Shown one piece after another: positions 1 through 9,274 of a DNA stretch of 64,000 nt (position 1 is its first letter; the number at the start of each line of letters is the position of its first letter). Below the pieces are notes generated by a model. That model was not told the origin of the DNA. It was given only the letters and a program-made list of their open reading frames with translations, and ran no database searches. The position numbers and the translations under genes are program-made. The DNA lies in NCBI RefSeq assembly GCF_026625845.1, contig NZ_CP113066.1, forward strand, positions 806,001-870,000. Direction: 5' to 3'. The DNA is from Agrococcus sp. SL85. GTDB taxonomy: Bacteria; Actinomycetota; Actinomycetes; Actinomycetales; Microbacteriaceae.

Positions 1-870
1 GATCCACGGCGCGTGCATGTGCACCGAGCGCAGCGCGTACCGGAGCTCGTCGATCTGGCGGAACCTGGCCTCCGAGTCGTCGCCCTCGCCCACGACGTAG
101 GCGCGCATGCGCTTGGCGCGCTCGCGCTGGAACTCGTCGCTCGAGCCGTCGACCCAGGAGAACACGATGTCGATGTCGAACGAGACGTCGCTCGCGAGCG
201 GCTCCCACATGTGCTGGATCGTCTGCCACTCCCGCCCGAAGCGCTCGACGGTCTCGACGACGGCCTCGTGCCGCGGCATGGTCGCGCGCATGATCGCGTT
301 CGGCAGCGGCGCCACGAGCGTGTCCTCGCCGAAGCGCCACAGCTCGAGCTGCACGGCCGTCTCGCGGCCGTAGCGGAGGCGACCGGCGGGCTCGACGCGC
401 GGCCGGTGCAGCCGCATGGCGCTCGCCGTGCGGTGGCCGGCGAGCCGGCCGTCGGCGAGCAGCACCGGGCCGCCCCTCGCCGCCTTCCTCGGCGCGATCG
501 CCTCGGCGTAGAAGGGCTCCTCGGCGAAGGCCTCGGCGAGCACCGCGGCGAGCTGCTTCCGCCTGGCGCGGTCCACCGCCAGGATCGGGCGCGACGCGTC
601 GTCGCGCACGAGCAGGTGCGGGATGCCGGCGGCATCGAGCGCGGCGGCGATGGCGAGGAGGTCCTCGACCATCGACTCGCGCGGGGTCGCGTGCCCGCTG
701 CGGAGCGCGTAGCGGCCCTGCTGCAGCACGAGGTCGTCGCGACGGAACCGCGCGAACCGGCCGCCCGCCGGCACCAGCACGAGCTCGGGCGCGGTGGACA
801 CCCTCGGGGCGTGCGCGGAGGCAGCGACGGGGTGCTCGGAGGCATCGGGCTCGTGATCGGGACCGGTCAC
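1..870 (-). CDS. Stealth-family capsular sugar-phosphate transferase, N-terminal part (runs off left edge)
   Basis: Stealth proteins transfer hexose-1-phosphate units to build surface polysaccharides in the cytoplasm. About the first 290 residues are present and the rest lies beyond base 1. The conserved CR1 region shows as [16 protein letters not shown], and CR2 begins as [15 protein letters not shown] followed by HAPWI, both diagnostic for the family. The roughly 200 residues before CR1 are variable, as is normal for actinobacterial members. The GTG start at 870 is chosen because AGGAGG lies 8 bases upstream; an in-frame ATG at 903 is possible but lacks such a site. The family assignment is firm; the polysaccharide made is unknown. 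Confidence 0.82.
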   Translation of the reverse strand, partial: MTGPDHEPDASEHPVAASAHAPRVSTAPELVLVPAGGRFARFRRDDLVLQQGRYALRSGHATPRESMVEDLLAIAAALDAAGIPHLLVRDDASRPILAVDRARRKQLAAVLAEAFAEEPFYAEAIAPRKAARGGPVLLADGRLAGHRTASAMRLHRPRVEPAGRLRYGRETAVQLELWRFGEDTLVAPLPNAIMRATMPRHEAVVETVERFGREWQTIQHMWEPLASDVSFDIDIVFSWVDGSSDEFQRERAKRMRAYVVGEGDDSEARFRQIDELRYALRSVHMHAPWI

Positions 871-1049
871 TCGGCAGGCCTCCTCTCGCGGGGGACGCCT
901 CATGCTACTCGCGGTGCGCGGCACGCCCCTCGGCAGTGCGTTCGCAGGACGTACACGCCGCGTTCACGCGGTGCTCCCGCCGACCTGCTCGGATAGGCTC
1001 GTGGCACTGCACGAGGCCGTGCACGCATCGATGGGACGGACGCATCGTG

Positions 1050-1955
1050 ATGACCCGCCAGGCTGAGCACCCCAGGCCGGACCACTTCCTCCTCCACGTC
1101 TCGGACACCCACCTGCTCGCCGGAGCGGGTCGCCTGTACGACCGCGTCCCGAGCGAGGAGCACCTGCGCACCCTGTTCGCGGGCCTGGCCGCGTCCGGCG
1201 CGAAGCCCGAGGCCATCGTCTTCACCGGCGATCTCGCCGATCGCGGCGAGCCGGACGCCTACCGCCGGCTGCGCGCGATCGTCGACCCTGCGGCCGCCGA
1301 GCTCGGCGCCCGCGTCATCTGGGTGATGGGCAACCACGACGACCGCGGCGCGTTCCGCGCCGGGCTGCTCGACGAGCCGGCCACGACCGAGCCCGTCGAC
1401 CGCGTCATCGACCTCGACGGCCTCCGCGTCGTCGTGCTCGACACGAGCGTGCCCGGCCGCCACCACGGCGAGCTCGACGCACAGCAGCTGGAGTGGCTCC
1501 GGCACGTGCTCGAGACGCGCGCGCCGCACGGCACGATCCTCGCCATGCACCACCCACCCGTGCCGACGGTGCTCGACCTCGCGGTGAGCGTCGAGCTGCG
1601 CGACCAGCGCGCGCTCGCCGACGTGCTCGTCGGCACCGACGTGCGCTCGATCCTCGCCGGCCACCTGCACCACTCCTCGCACGGCACGTTCGCCGGCATC
1701 CCCGTCTCGGTCGCCTCGGCCACCTGCTACACCCAGGACCTCACGGTGCCGGTGGGCGGCCAGCGCGCCCAGGACGGCGCGCGCTCCTACAACCTCGTGC
1801 ACGTCTACCCCTCGACCGTGCTCCACTCGGTGGTGCCGCTGGAGGCGGGGCCGCCGCTCGACGTCGTGAGCGCGAGCGAGACGGCGGCCCGCCTGCGCCG
1901 CTCCGGCATCCGCCTGCCGGAGCCCACGCGGCGGCTGGAGCCCCTGCGCGGCTAG
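1050..1955 (+). CDS. cpdA: CpdA-like metallophosphoesterase (cyclic-nucleotide phosphodiesterase family)
   Basis: A calcineurin-like phosphoesterase of 301 residues. The metal-binding motifs appear in order: SDTH (residues 18-21), [17 protein letters not shown] and GHLHH. This set and the length fit class III cyclic nucleotide phosphodiesterases (CpdA/Icc), soluble dinuclear metal enzymes. The true substrate in actinobacteria is often uncertain (cAMP, 2',3'-cAMP or other phosphodiesters). A TAGGCT -10-like box near 993 would give a short leader. ATG 1050 is used; GTG 1047 directly before it cannot be excluded. It is monocistronic and is followed at 2036 by a same-strand regulator gene. Confidence 0.83.
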   Translation: MTRQAEHPRPDHFLLHVSDTHLLAGAGRLYDRVPSEEHLRTLFAGLAASGAKPEAIVFTGDLADRGEPDAYRRLRAIVDPAAAELGARVIWVMGNHDDRGAFRAGLLDEPATTEPVDRVIDLDGLRVVVLDTSVPGRHHGELDAQQLEWLRHVLETRAPHGTILAMHHPPVPTVLDLAVSVELRDQRALADVLVGTDVRSILAGHLHHSSHGTFAGIPVSVASATCYTQDLTVPVGGQRAQDGARSYNLVHVYPSTVLHSVVPLEAGPPLDVVSASETAARLRRSGIRLPEPTRRLEPLRG

Positions 1956-2035
1956 ACCAGCCCGGCCGCGCCGTCGGGCGGGGGTCGCGCGCGCCACCGC
2001 CCGGTCGTATCCTCGGCCTCAGGGCAGGAGGCAGC

Positions 2036-2824
2036 ATGGGCGACCCCGGCACCGGCCCCGCGCAGGCGGAGACCTCCCTCCGCGGCGCCGCGCGCGCAGC
2101 CGCCGACGGCCCGGCGCGGATCCTGCGCGTCGATCTCGCCCTCGCGATCGACGAGGTGCTCGAGCGGATCGTGCAGGCCGCCGTCGACGTGGTGGGGGCC
2201 CGCTACGGCGCGCTCGGCGTCATCGGGCCGGACGGCCGCATCCAGCGGTTCGTGCACGTGGGCATCGCGCCGGAGCTCGTCGCCCGCATCGGCGAGCCGC
2301 CGCGCGGGCACGGGCTGCTCGGCGCGGTCATCGAGCGGGGCACCGCGATCCGGCTGGCGTCGATCGCCGACGACCCGAGGTCGGTGGGCGTGCCGCCGCA
2401 CCACCCGCCGATGGCCTCGTTCCTGGGCGTGCCCATCCGGATCGGCGGCGCCGTGTACGGCGACCTCTACCTCACCGAGGCGAGCTCCGGCACGTTCAGC
2501 GAGGAGGACGAGCGCGTGGCCGAGGCCCTCGCGCTCACCGCGGGGATCGCCATCGAGCACGCCGAGATCGCCCGCCGGGCGCTCGTGGGCCGGCTGCGAG
2601 GCGCCGTGCTCGGCACCGACGCCGACGCGGCGCAGCCGGACCTCACGGTGCGCGAGCGCCAGGTGCTCGAGCTCATCGCGGAAGGCCTCACCAACCGGCA
2701 GATCGGGGCACGGCTCTCGCTCGCCGAGAAGACCGTGAAGAACTACGTCTCGACGCTGCTCGCCAAGCTCGGCATGGAGCGGCGCACCCAGGCCGCCGTC
2801 TACGGCGCGTCCCACCGGCGATGA
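2036..2824 (+). CDS. GAF-LuxR one-component regulator (DosS-like GAF fused to DosR-like HTH)
   Basis: 262 residues. Residues about 30-180 form a GAF domain closely resembling the haem GAF-A domain of mycobacterial DosS/DosT, including GHGLLGAVI, a HPPM block, SFLGVPIRI and YGDLYLTE. His123 in the HPPM block lines up with the haem ligand His149 of DosS (family knowledge). Residues about 200-258 are a LuxR/NarL helix-turn-helix ([20 protein letters not shown], then EKTVKNYVS) as in DosR. There is no kinase or receiver domain, so sensor and output are joined directly. ATG 2036 follows GGCAGGAGGCAGC, a good ribosome site. The next gene on the same strand is a P-type ATPase, then a convergent Usp gene. 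Haem binding and target genes are inference. Confidence 0.85.
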   Translation: MGDPGTGPAQAETSLRGAARAAADGPARILRVDLALAIDEVLERIVQAAVDVVGARYGALGVIGPDGRIQRFVHVGIAPELVARIGEPPRGHGLLGAVIERGTAIRLASIADDPRSVGVPPHHPPMASFLGVPIRIGGAVYGDLYLTEASSGTFSEEDERVAEALALTAGIAIEHAEIARRALVGRLRGAVLGTDADAAQPDLTVRERQVLELIAEGLTNRQIGARLSLAEKTVKNYVSTLLAKLGMERRTQAAVYGASHRR

Positions 2825-2873
2825 CGGCCGCAGCTGCCACCGCTCGCCGACACGGCGGCCGCGGCGGCGCGCG

Positions 2874-4772
2874 ATGACGGCCGCGGGCGCGCCCGCGCCG
2901 CAGCGGGCGGCGAGCGCGCGACGGCGGCCGGCGGTACCGGGCGCGCGCCTGCTCGTGCTCGTCGTCGCAGCGATCGGCGCCGCGGTCGTGCTGCTGCTCG
3001 CCGGCAGCCCGGTCGGCGCCGCGGCGGCCGCGACCGCGGCGGCCGCGGCGGCCGGCATCGCCCTGCTCGTCGCGATCGTGCGCGACCTGCGCGCCGGCAG
3101 CTGGGGGCTCGACGTGCTGGCGCTGCTGGCGATCGCGAGCACCCTCGCCGTCGGCGACACCTGGGCCGCGGCCCTCGTGGGCCTCATGGTGGCGGGCGGG
3201 CAGGCGCTCGAGGGCTTCGCGCAGCGGCGCGCGCGCCGGCATCTCACCCAGGCTTGCTCGCCGGCGCGCCGCAGGCTCGCGCAGCGGCTCGATGCCGACG
3301 GCCCGGCGCAGCCCGTGCCCGTCGAGCAGGTCGAGCCCGGAGACCGGCTGCTCGTCACGGCGTACGCGCTCGTGCCGGTCGACGGCACGCTGCTCGACGA
3401 CGAGGCCGACCTCGACGAGTCGTCGCTCACGGGCGAGAGCCTGCCGGTGCCGCACCGCCGCGGTGCCGCCCTGCTGAGCGGCTCCGTCAACGGCGGCCGG
3501 GCGTTCCGGATGCTCGCCACCGCCACCGCCGGCGCGAGCCAGTACCAGCAGGTCGTGGCGCTCGTGCGCGACGCCACCGCCTCGCGCCCGAGGTTCGTGC
3601 GGCTCGCCGACCGCGCCGCGGTGCCTTTCACGGTCGTGGCGCTGCTCGTCGCGGGCACCGCGTGGGCGATGAGCGGCGACCCGGTGCGGTTCGCCGAGGT
3701 GCTCGTGGTGGCCACCCCCTGCCCGCTGCTCATCGCGGCGCCCGTCGCCTACGTGGCGGGCATGACGCGCGCCGCGCGCAGCGGCATCATCATCAAGGAC
3801 ACCGCCTCGATCGAGCGGCTCGCGGCCGCGCGCACCTTCGCGTTCGACAAGACGGGCACGCTCACGCGCGGTCGCCCTCGGGTCGTGCGGCTCGAACCCG
3901 CCGACGGCGTCGGAGGCCTGCGCCTGCTGTCGGTCGCGGCGGCGCTCGAGCGGGAGTCGAACCACGTGCTCGCCGCTGCGGTCGTGGCCGAGGCCGAGCG
4001 GCTCGGGGCGCCGCCGGCCGCCGTGCAGGACATCGAGGAGGCGACCGCGATGGGCATGCAGGGCGTGCTCGACGGCGAGCGGGTGCGCGCGGGCCGCGCG
4101 TCGTTCGCGCTCCCGGGCGCCGCCGCGGGCCCCGGCCGGAGCGGCCAGGCGGCCGAGACGCGGGTGCACGTGAGCGTCGGCGGGCGACCGCTCGGGGCCG
4201 TGGTGCTCGCCGACGAGGCCAGGCCGGAGTCGGCGTCGACGCTCGCGGCGCTGCGCGCGTGGGGCGTCGACGGCATCGTGCTCGTCACCGGCGACGGCAG
4301 CGACGCGGCCGCGGTCATCGCCCGCGAGGTCGGCATCGGTGCCGTGCACGCGGGCCTCCTGCCCGCCGAGAAGGTGCGGATCGTCGCCGAGCTGCCCGAG
4401 CGCCCCGTCGTCATGGTGGGCGACGGCGTCAACGACGCCCCCGTGCTCGCGAGCGCCGACGTGGGGATCGCGATGGCCGCCCGCGGCTCGACCGCCGCCT
4501 CCGAGACGGCCGACATCGCGATCGTGCCCGACGACCTCTCGCGCGTCGCCGACCTCGTCGCGATCGCCCGCCGCACGAGCGCCGTCGCGCGGCAGAGCGT
4601 CGTCGCCGGCATCGCCATCTCGGTCGCGCTCATGCTCATCGCGGCGACCGGCGCCATCCCGGCCGCCGTCGGCGCGCTGCTGCAGGAGGCGATCGACGTC
4701 GTGGCGATCCTCAACGCGCTGCGCGCCGGCGCCGGCAGTTTGCCGCGCCCGCACCCCCGGCGGGCGCGCTGA
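2874..4772 (+). CDS. Heavy-metal translocating P1B-type ATPase
   Basis: 632-residue membrane pump that couples ATP hydrolysis to metal transport. It shows the actuator motif TGES, the transmembrane ion motif TPCPLL (Cys283, a CPL variant rather than the CPC of copper or cadmium pumps), the phosphorylated Asp325 in DKTGTLT and the hinge GDGVNDAP. About eight hydrophobic segments are present, with no N-terminal metal-binding domain. The nucleotide-domain HP motif reads SNHVLA, with Val in place of Pro. The C-terminal QEAIDVVAILNALR is typical of P1B pumps. It starts 49 bases after the GAF-LuxR gene, suggesting co-expression. The metal cannot be assigned from sequence. Confidence 0.9.
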   Translation: MTAAGAPAPQRAASARRRPAVPGARLLVLVVAAIGAAVVLLLAGSPVGAAAAATAAAAAAGIALLVAIVRDLRAGSWGLDVLALLAIASTLAVGDTWAAALVGLMVAGGQALEGFAQRRARRHLTQACSPARRRLAQRLDADGPAQPVPVEQVEPGDRLLVTAYALVPVDGTLLDDEADLDESSLTGESLPVPHRRGAALLSGSVNGGRAFRMLATATAGASQYQQVVALVRDATASRPRFVRLADRAAVPFTVVALLVAGTAWAMSGDPVRFAEVLVVATPCPLLIAAPVAYVAGMTRAARSGIIIKDTASIERLAAARTFAFDKTGTLTRGRPRVVRLEPADGVGGLRLLSVAAALERESNHVLAAAVVAEAERLGAPPAAVQDIEEATAMGMQGVLDGERVRAGRASFALPGAAAGPGRSGQAAETRVHVSVGGRPLGAVVLADEARPESASTLAALRAWGVDGIVLVTGDGSDAAAVIAREVGIGAVHAGLLPAEKVRIVAELPERPVVMVGDGVNDAPVLASADVGIAMAARGSTAASETADIAIVPDDLSRVADLVAIARRTSAVARQSVVAGIAISVALMLIAATGAIPAAVGALLQEAIDVVAILNALRAGAGSLPRPHPRRAR

Positions 4773-4781
4773 GCCGCCCGC

Positions 4782-5669
4782 TCAGTCCTCGCGGCCGCCT
4801 CGGCGCTCGATGGAGCCCTCCCGCCCGGGCGCCGCCGGCGGCGGCACGACCAGCACGGGGCACGGCAGGTTCATGAGGAGGTCGTGGCTCACCGATCCCA
4901 GCAGGATGCCCGCCACGACGCCCCGCCCGTGCGTGCCGACGACCGCCAGGCGCGCTCGCGCGGCGTGCTCGGCGAGCACGATCGAGGGGCGGCCGTGCTC
5001 GAGCACGGCGTGCACCTCGAGCCCGTCGAGCCGATCGCCGAGGGAGGCGACCATCCGATCCATCGAGGCGGCCTCGGCGCTCTGGAACGCCTCGAGCGGC
5101 GCCTCGAACGATGCCCAGGCGCCGGAGACGAGCAGCGGCACGCTCCAGGCGCGGACGGCGAGCAGGTCGGCGTCGAGCCGCTCGGCCTCCGTCGCCGCGC
5201 GATCGAGCGCGGCACCGCCCGACTCCTCGTCGAGCCCCACGAGCACGGGGCCGGCGCTCGGCTCCCAGTCGACGGGCACGACCGCGAGCGGGCAGCGGCT
5301 GCGCGCGGCGACCGCGAGCGGCAGGGTCCCGTGGACGAAGCCGACGGCGCTCGACTTGTGCGAGCCGATCACGAGCAGGTCGGCGCGGCGCGACGCGGCG
5401 ACGAGGCCCGGCACCGGGCGATCGTGCCGCAGCGTCGTGCTCGCGTCGACGTCGACGCCGCTCGTCTCCACGCGCCGGAGCGCCTCCTGCAGCACTCGCT
5501 CGTGGGCAGCCTCCACGGGGTCGGGCCCGGTCTGCGGGATCCAGTCGATGTCGACGACGGAGAGCAGCTCGAGGCGCGTGTCGACGCCGCGCGCCCGCTC
5601 CATCGCCCAGTCCAGCGCAGCATCGGCGGCGGTGCTGCCGTCGACCCCCACGACCACGTGCTCGACCAT
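4782..5669 (-). CDS. Universal stress protein, tandem Usp domains
   Basis: 295 residues with two Usp domains in tandem (about 1-140 and 150-290), a layout common in actinobacteria. Domain 1 starts VVVGVDGS. Domain 2 ends with the ATP-binding pattern GTHGRG...GSVS followed by NLPCPVLVV. Usp proteins bind ATP and are induced by starvation or hypoxia. ATG 5669 is chosen because GGAGGAG lies just upstream (CGGGAGGAGCCGAGC). The gene converges with the P-type ATPase, 9 bases apart. Usp and P-type ATPase genes are both DosR-regulon members in mycobacteria, which fits the regulator at 2036. Confidence 0.92.
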   Translation of the reverse strand: MVEHVVVGVDGSTAADAALDWAMERARGVDTRLELLSVVDIDWIPQTGPDPVEAAHERVLQEALRRVETSGVDVDASTTLRHDRPVPGLVAASRRADLLVIGSHKSSAVGFVHGTLPLAVAARSRCPLAVVPVDWEPSAGPVLVGLDEESGGAALDRAATEAERLDADLLAVRAWSVPLLVSGAWASFEAPLEAFQSAEAASMDRMVASLGDRLDGLEVHAVLEHGRPSIVLAEHAARARLAVVGTHGRGVVAGILLGSVSHDLLMNLPCPVLVVPPPAAPGREGSIERRGGRED

Positions 5670-5761
5670 GCTCGGCTCCTCCCGCTCGCAGGACGAGGCC
5701 ATCGTCCCGCTCGATGGTGCCGCGCGACAGGGCCGAAGGTCCCGCCGCGGCGCCGGAGCGC

Positions 5762-6601
5762 CTAGGCCAGCCGCGCCTCCACGACGACGTCGCGCTCGAC
5801 GCGCACCTGGACGTCCTCGACGCGCACGCCCGCGGGCAGCTCGGCCGCGAGGTCGATCCGGTGCCCCTCGAAGCCCTGGATGCGGCCGCGCGCCACGGCG
5901 AGCATCGCCCCGACGAGCGGGTTGCCGCTGTCGAGGCTGATGTCGTCGAGCGTGAGGCCCAGGCGGTCGTCGAGCGTCGCGGTGGCGGCCCCGTGGGCGG
6001 AGGCGCCGAGCAGGCCCTTGCGCACCTTCGCGTCGGCGTAGGCCCGCACGCTGCGCGGCGTGAGCGCCTCGAGCTCGAGGTCGAGCCTCGAGACGGCGAC
6101 CCCGAGCTCCTGCAGCATCGGCTCGGCGAGGCCGCGCACGGCGTCGCCCAGCTGCTCCTTCGGCACCGCCACGCGCATCGAGCCGTGCACGGGCCGGTCA
6201 TCGGAGGGCCGGCCGAGCTCGAGCGCGAGCTCGCCCGCGTCGGTCTCGATCCAGCGCACCGGCACGCCCTGCAGCTCGAGGTCGAGCGTGACGTCGGCGC
6301 CCGAGACGCGCATGGGCGCCGCATGCACGCGCAGGTGGCGCAGCACGCCCTCCTCGCTCGTGATGGGCGCGCCCTGCGGCTCGATGCGCGAGCGGTCGCG
6401 GTCGTGCTCGGAGCCGAGCACGTAGCCGGTGAGGTCGAGGTCGAGGCGCTCGATGTCGGGGCCGTCGAGCACCGCGTCGATGTGCGCGGTGCAGGCGATG
6501 CGGGCCGGCTCGGCGGCGATCATGAGCTTGCGGATGCGCTTGGCGAGCACGGTGCCGTCGGTCGGACGGGGTGCGCTGCCGAGGAGGATGCGATCGGGCA
6601 C
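5762..6601 (-). CDS. DUF2993/LmeA-like lipid-binding family protein
   Basis: 279 residues with an alternating beta-rich pattern and the closing block LPAGVRVEDVQVRVERD, resembling DUF2993 (LmeA) proteins, which bind phosphoinositides or mannolipids in the actinobacterial envelope. No signal peptide is visible, unlike mycobacterial LmeA, so location is uncertain. GTG 6601 is chosen because TAGGCT lies 7 bases upstream (6609-6614), the spacing of a leaderless promoter, and no ribosome site is present. It is in tandem with the SRPBCC gene, 59 bases downstream of that gene's stop. The family call rests on general resemblance. Confidence 0.5.
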   Translation of the reverse strand: MPDRILLGSAPRPTDGTVLAKRIRKLMIAAEPARIACTAHIDAVLDGPDIERLDLDLTGYVLGSEHDRDRSRIEPQGAPITSEEGVLRHLRVHAAPMRVSGADVTLDLELQGVPVRWIETDAGELALELGRPSDDRPVHGSMRVAVPKEQLGDAVRGLAEPMLQELGVAVSRLDLELEALTPRSVRAYADAKVRKGLLGASAHGAATATLDDRLGLTLDDISLDSGNPLVGAMLAVARGRIQGFEGHRIDLAAELPAGVRVEDVQVRVERDVVVEARLA

Positions 6602-6608
6602 CCGGCCG

Positions 6609-6614
6609 AGCCTA
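6609..6614 (-). promoter_or_regulatory. -10 box for leaderless transcription of the DUF2993-like gene
   Basis: TAGGCT on the minus strand ends 7 bases before GTG 6601. No Shine-Dalgarno sequence is present. The spacing would place transcription start at or next to the start codon. Confidence 0.45.
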
Positions 6615-6660
6615 CGCCGTTCCTGCGCGCTGTCCAGTCCCTGGCGGGCAGAGCCGGCCG

Positions 6661-7101
6661 TCACGCGAGCGCCGCGCGCATGCCGTCGGCGGCGGCGCGC
6701 AGCACGGCGCCGTGCTGCCGCGCGAGCGCGCGGTGGGCGATCGGGCTCGCGAGCCGCAGCAGCGGCGCGCGCGCCTCGACCTCCTGCGCGAAGCGCACGG
6801 CCGTGCCTCGGCCGTGCGGCACGAGCCACCACGCGCACCAGCCCTCGAGGTCGCCGGAGATCGCGGCGCGCAGCTCGCCGCCCCGCGGGTCGGCCTCCGC
6901 GAGCCGGATGCGGAGGCCGTAGCCGAGCGGGGCGGCGATTACGGCCTCCGCGGTGCGGGAGCCGGGGGCGCCGCCGCCGCGCAGGATGCGCACGGCGGGC
7001 CACCACCGCCCGTACCCGCCGACGTCCTCGACGAGCGCGCGCACGCGCTCCGGGGCCGCGGCGACGTGCCACGCGTGGCCGAAGCGGTAGTGGGTGCGCA
7101 T
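6661..7101 (-). CDS. SRPBCC (START/polyketide cyclase-like) family protein
   Basis: 146 residues. The N-terminus (AAPERVRALVEDVGGYGRWWP) is the classic opening of SRPBCC proteins, followed by a beta sheet and a long C-terminal helix around a hydrophobic ligand cavity. Proteins of this shape bind lipids or polyketides, or act as coenzyme Q-binding chaperones; the ligand here is unknown. ATG 7101 gives the full domain. CATGAT sits 6 bases upstream and could be a weak -10 for leaderless transcription. It is probably monocistronic or co-transcribed with the DUF2993-like gene. Confidence 0.75.
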   Translation of the reverse strand: MRTHYRFGHAWHVAAAPERVRALVEDVGGYGRWWPAVRILRGGGAPGSRTAEAVIAAPLGYGLRIRLAEADPRGGELRAAISGDLEGWCAWWLVPHGRGTAVRFAQEVEARAPLLRLASPIAHRALARQHGAVLRAAADGMRAALA

Positions 7102-7148
7102 CCGCCCATCATGCTCGGCGGGTCTGCGAGCGCGCTCCCCGGCCTCCC

Positions 7149-8384
7149 CTACTCGGCGGGCGCGCCGACCGCCTCGCGGAACGCGTCGACGAGCATGTCG
7201 AGGTCGGCCTCCGAGATCACGATCGGCGGCGCGAGGCGCACGGTCTGCCCGTGGGTGTCCTTCGCGAGGATCCCGCGCTCCAGCAGCCGCAGGCACACCT
7301 CGCGCGCCGTGCCGACCGCGGGGTCGATGTCGATGCCGGCCCACAGGCCCACGCCGCGCACCGCGGTGACGCCGTGGCCGACGAGCGCGCCGAGGCCCGC
7401 GTGCAAGCGCTCGCCGAGCACCCGGGCGCGCTCCTGCATCTCGCCCTCCTCGAGCATCCGCACGACCTCGAGGCCGACGGCCGCCGCGAGCGGGTTGCCG
7501 CCGAAGGTCGAGCCGTGCGAGCCGGGCGTGAGCACGCCGAGCACGTCGGCGTCCGCGACCACGGCCGAGACGGGCACGACGCCGCCGCCGAGCGCCTTGC
7601 CCAGCAGGTAGACGTCGGGCACGACGCCCTCGTTCTGGCACTGGAAGGTGGCGCCGGTGCGTCCGAGGCCCGACTGGATCTCGTCGGCGATGAGCAGCAC
7701 GCGCTCGCGCTGGGTCAGCTCGCGCACCGCCTGCAGGTAGCCGGCCGGCGGCACGAGGATGCCCGCCTCGCCCTGGATGGGCTCGATCAGCACCGCCGCG
7801 GTGCGCGACGTGATCGCCGCCGCGAGGGCGTCGACGTCGCCGTAGGGCACGCGCACGAAGCCGGGCGTGAAGGGCCCGTAGTTCGTCGTGGCGTCGGGGT
7901 CGTCCGAGAACGACACGATCGTGGTCGTCCGCCCGTGGAAGTTGCCCTCCATGACGATGATCTCGGCCTCGCCGGCGGGCACGCCCTTGACCTCGTAGGC
8001 CCAGCGGCGGGCCACCTTGATGCCCGACTCCACGGCCTCCGCGCCCGTGTTCATGGGCAGCACCATCTGCTTGCCGGCCAGGCGCGCGAGGGCCTCGACG
8101 AAGGGGCCGAGCGCAGCCGAGTGGAAGGCGCGGCTCGTGAGCGTGACGCGGTCGAGCTGCGCCTTCGCGGCGGCGATGAGCCGCTCGTTGCCGTGGCCGA
8201 AGTTCACGGCCGAGTAGGCCGCGAGGCAGTCGAGGTAGCGGCGGCCGTCGACGTCGGTCACCCAGGCGCCGTGCGCCTCCGTGACGACGACCGGCAACGG
8301 GTGGTAGTTGTGCGCGGCATGCGCCTCGACCTGCTCGATCGCGGCCTCGGTCGCGGGGCTCTCGTGGGTGCGGACGGCGCTCAT
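7149..8384 (-). CDS. rocD: Ornithine aminotransferase (ornithine--oxo-acid transaminase)
   Basis: 411-residue class III PLP aminotransferase that converts ornithine plus 2-oxoglutarate to glutamate-5-semialdehyde plus glutamate. Visible landmarks are NTGAEAVESGIKVAR (phosphate-binding region), EGNFHGRT, the cofactor aspartate in IADEIQSG, the Schiff-base Lys in LLGKALGGG and the phosphate-contacting GSTFGGNPLA. Its ATG overlaps the ddaH stop (ATGA), so the two are translationally coupled. Together they take a methylarginine or arginine derivative to ornithine/citrulline-level products and feed proline/glutamate metabolism, also served by PutA at 22847. Regulation is probably by the divergent Lrp gene. 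Confidence 0.94.
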   Translation of the reverse strand: MSAVRTHESPATEAAIEQVEAHAAHNYHPLPVVVTEAHGAWVTDVDGRRYLDCLAAYSAVNFGHGNERLIAAAKAQLDRVTLTSRAFHSAALGPFVEALARLAGKQMVLPMNTGAEAVESGIKVARRWAYEVKGVPAGEAEIIVMEGNFHGRTTTIVSFSDDPDATTNYGPFTPGFVRVPYGDVDALAAAITSRTAAVLIEPIQGEAGILVPPAGYLQAVRELTQRERVLLIADEIQSGLGRTGATFQCQNEGVVPDVYLLGKALGGGVVPVSAVVADADVLGVLTPGSHGSTFGGNPLAAAVGLEVVRMLEEGEMQERARVLGERLHAGLGALVGHGVTAVRGVGLWAGIDIDPAVGTAREVCLRLLERGILAKDTHGQTVRLAPPIVISEADLDMLVDAFREAVGAPAE

Positions 8385-9220
8385 CGGCGCAGCTCCAGCG
8401 TGCAGCACTTGATGCCGCCGCCGCCGAGCAGCAGCTCGGAGAGGTCGACGCCGATCGTCTCGTAGCCGCGCTCGCGCAGCTGCGCGTCGAAGCCCGTGGC
8501 GCGCGCGGCGATGAGCATCGTGCGCCCGTCGCCGAACGAGTTGAGGCCCAGCACCGCGCCGTCCTCGTCGCTCACGTGGATCGCGTCCGGGTAGCGGCGC
8601 GCGAGCTCGGCCTGGCTGGCCTCGTCGAAGGCCTTCGGCAGGTAGGCGATGTTCGTCTCGTCGAGGATCGCGATGGCCGTGTCGAGGTGGTAGAACGACG
8701 GGTCGACGAGGCGCAGGCTCACGACCTCGCGGTCGAAGATCGAGCGCAGCTCGTCGTGCGACTCGAGCGAGGTGCGGAAGCCGTGGCCGGCGAGGATCGC
8801 GCCGTTCGAGAGCAGGAAGTCGCCCTCGCCCTCGTTGACGTGCACGGGCTCGTGCACCTGGAAGCCGTGGTCGCCGAACCAGCGCATGTAGGCCGGGCCC
8901 TCCGGCACGCGCTCGTCGTAGGTGAACTTGGCGCCGTAGGCCTTGCCGTCGAGCGTGAACCCGCCGTTCGCGGCGTAGGTCATGTCGTTGAGGCCCTCGA
9001 TGGGGTCGATGAGCTCGACGCCGTAGCCGAGGCCGACGTAGGCGTCGTGGAGGCCCTGCCACTGCTGCACGGCGGTCTGCGTGCTGGTCGGGATCGAGGG
9101 GTCCATCCACGGGTTGATCTTGTACGTGACCGTGAAGTGCTCGGGGCGGCACATCAGCACGGTCTTCCGCACGGCGGCGCGCTCGGCGGCCGCGGCGGTG
9201 GTGGTCGTCTCGGTCTGCAT
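8381..9220 (-). CDS. ddaH: Dimethylargininase / amidinotransferase-fold hydrolase
   Basis: 279 residues of the guanidine-modifying (pentein) superfamily. Dimethylargininases hydrolyse N-methylated arginines to citrulline and methylamines. Visible are the N-terminal MCRPEHF, PWMDPS, a catalytic His in FYHLDTAIAILDE and the C-terminal nucleophile Cys in GGGGIKCCTLELRR, where such enzymes end. The gene is first in a two-gene operon with rocD (4-base overlap). This pair is recurrent in actinobacteria, where the enzyme is often annotated ddaH; arginine deiminase-like specificity is an alternative. The divergent Lrp gene starts 91 bases away. Confidence 0.85.
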   Translation of the reverse strand: MQTETTTTAAAAERAAVRKTVLMCRPEHFTVTYKINPWMDPSIPTSTQTAVQQWQGLHDAYVGLGYGVELIDPIEGLNDMTYAANGGFTLDGKAYGAKFTYDERVPEGPAYMRWFGDHGFQVHEPVHVNEGEGDFLLSNGAILAGHGFRTSLESHDELRSIFDREVVSLRLVDPSFYHLDTAIAILDETNIAYLPKAFDEASQAELARRYPDAIHVSDEDGAVLGLNSFGDGRTMLIAARATGFDAQLRERGYETIGVDLSELLLGGGGIKCCTLELRR

Positions 9221-9274
9221 GGCCCCATGGTCGCAGGGGTTCGACGCATTTCCCAGGGTGCGAGCGCATGTTTC

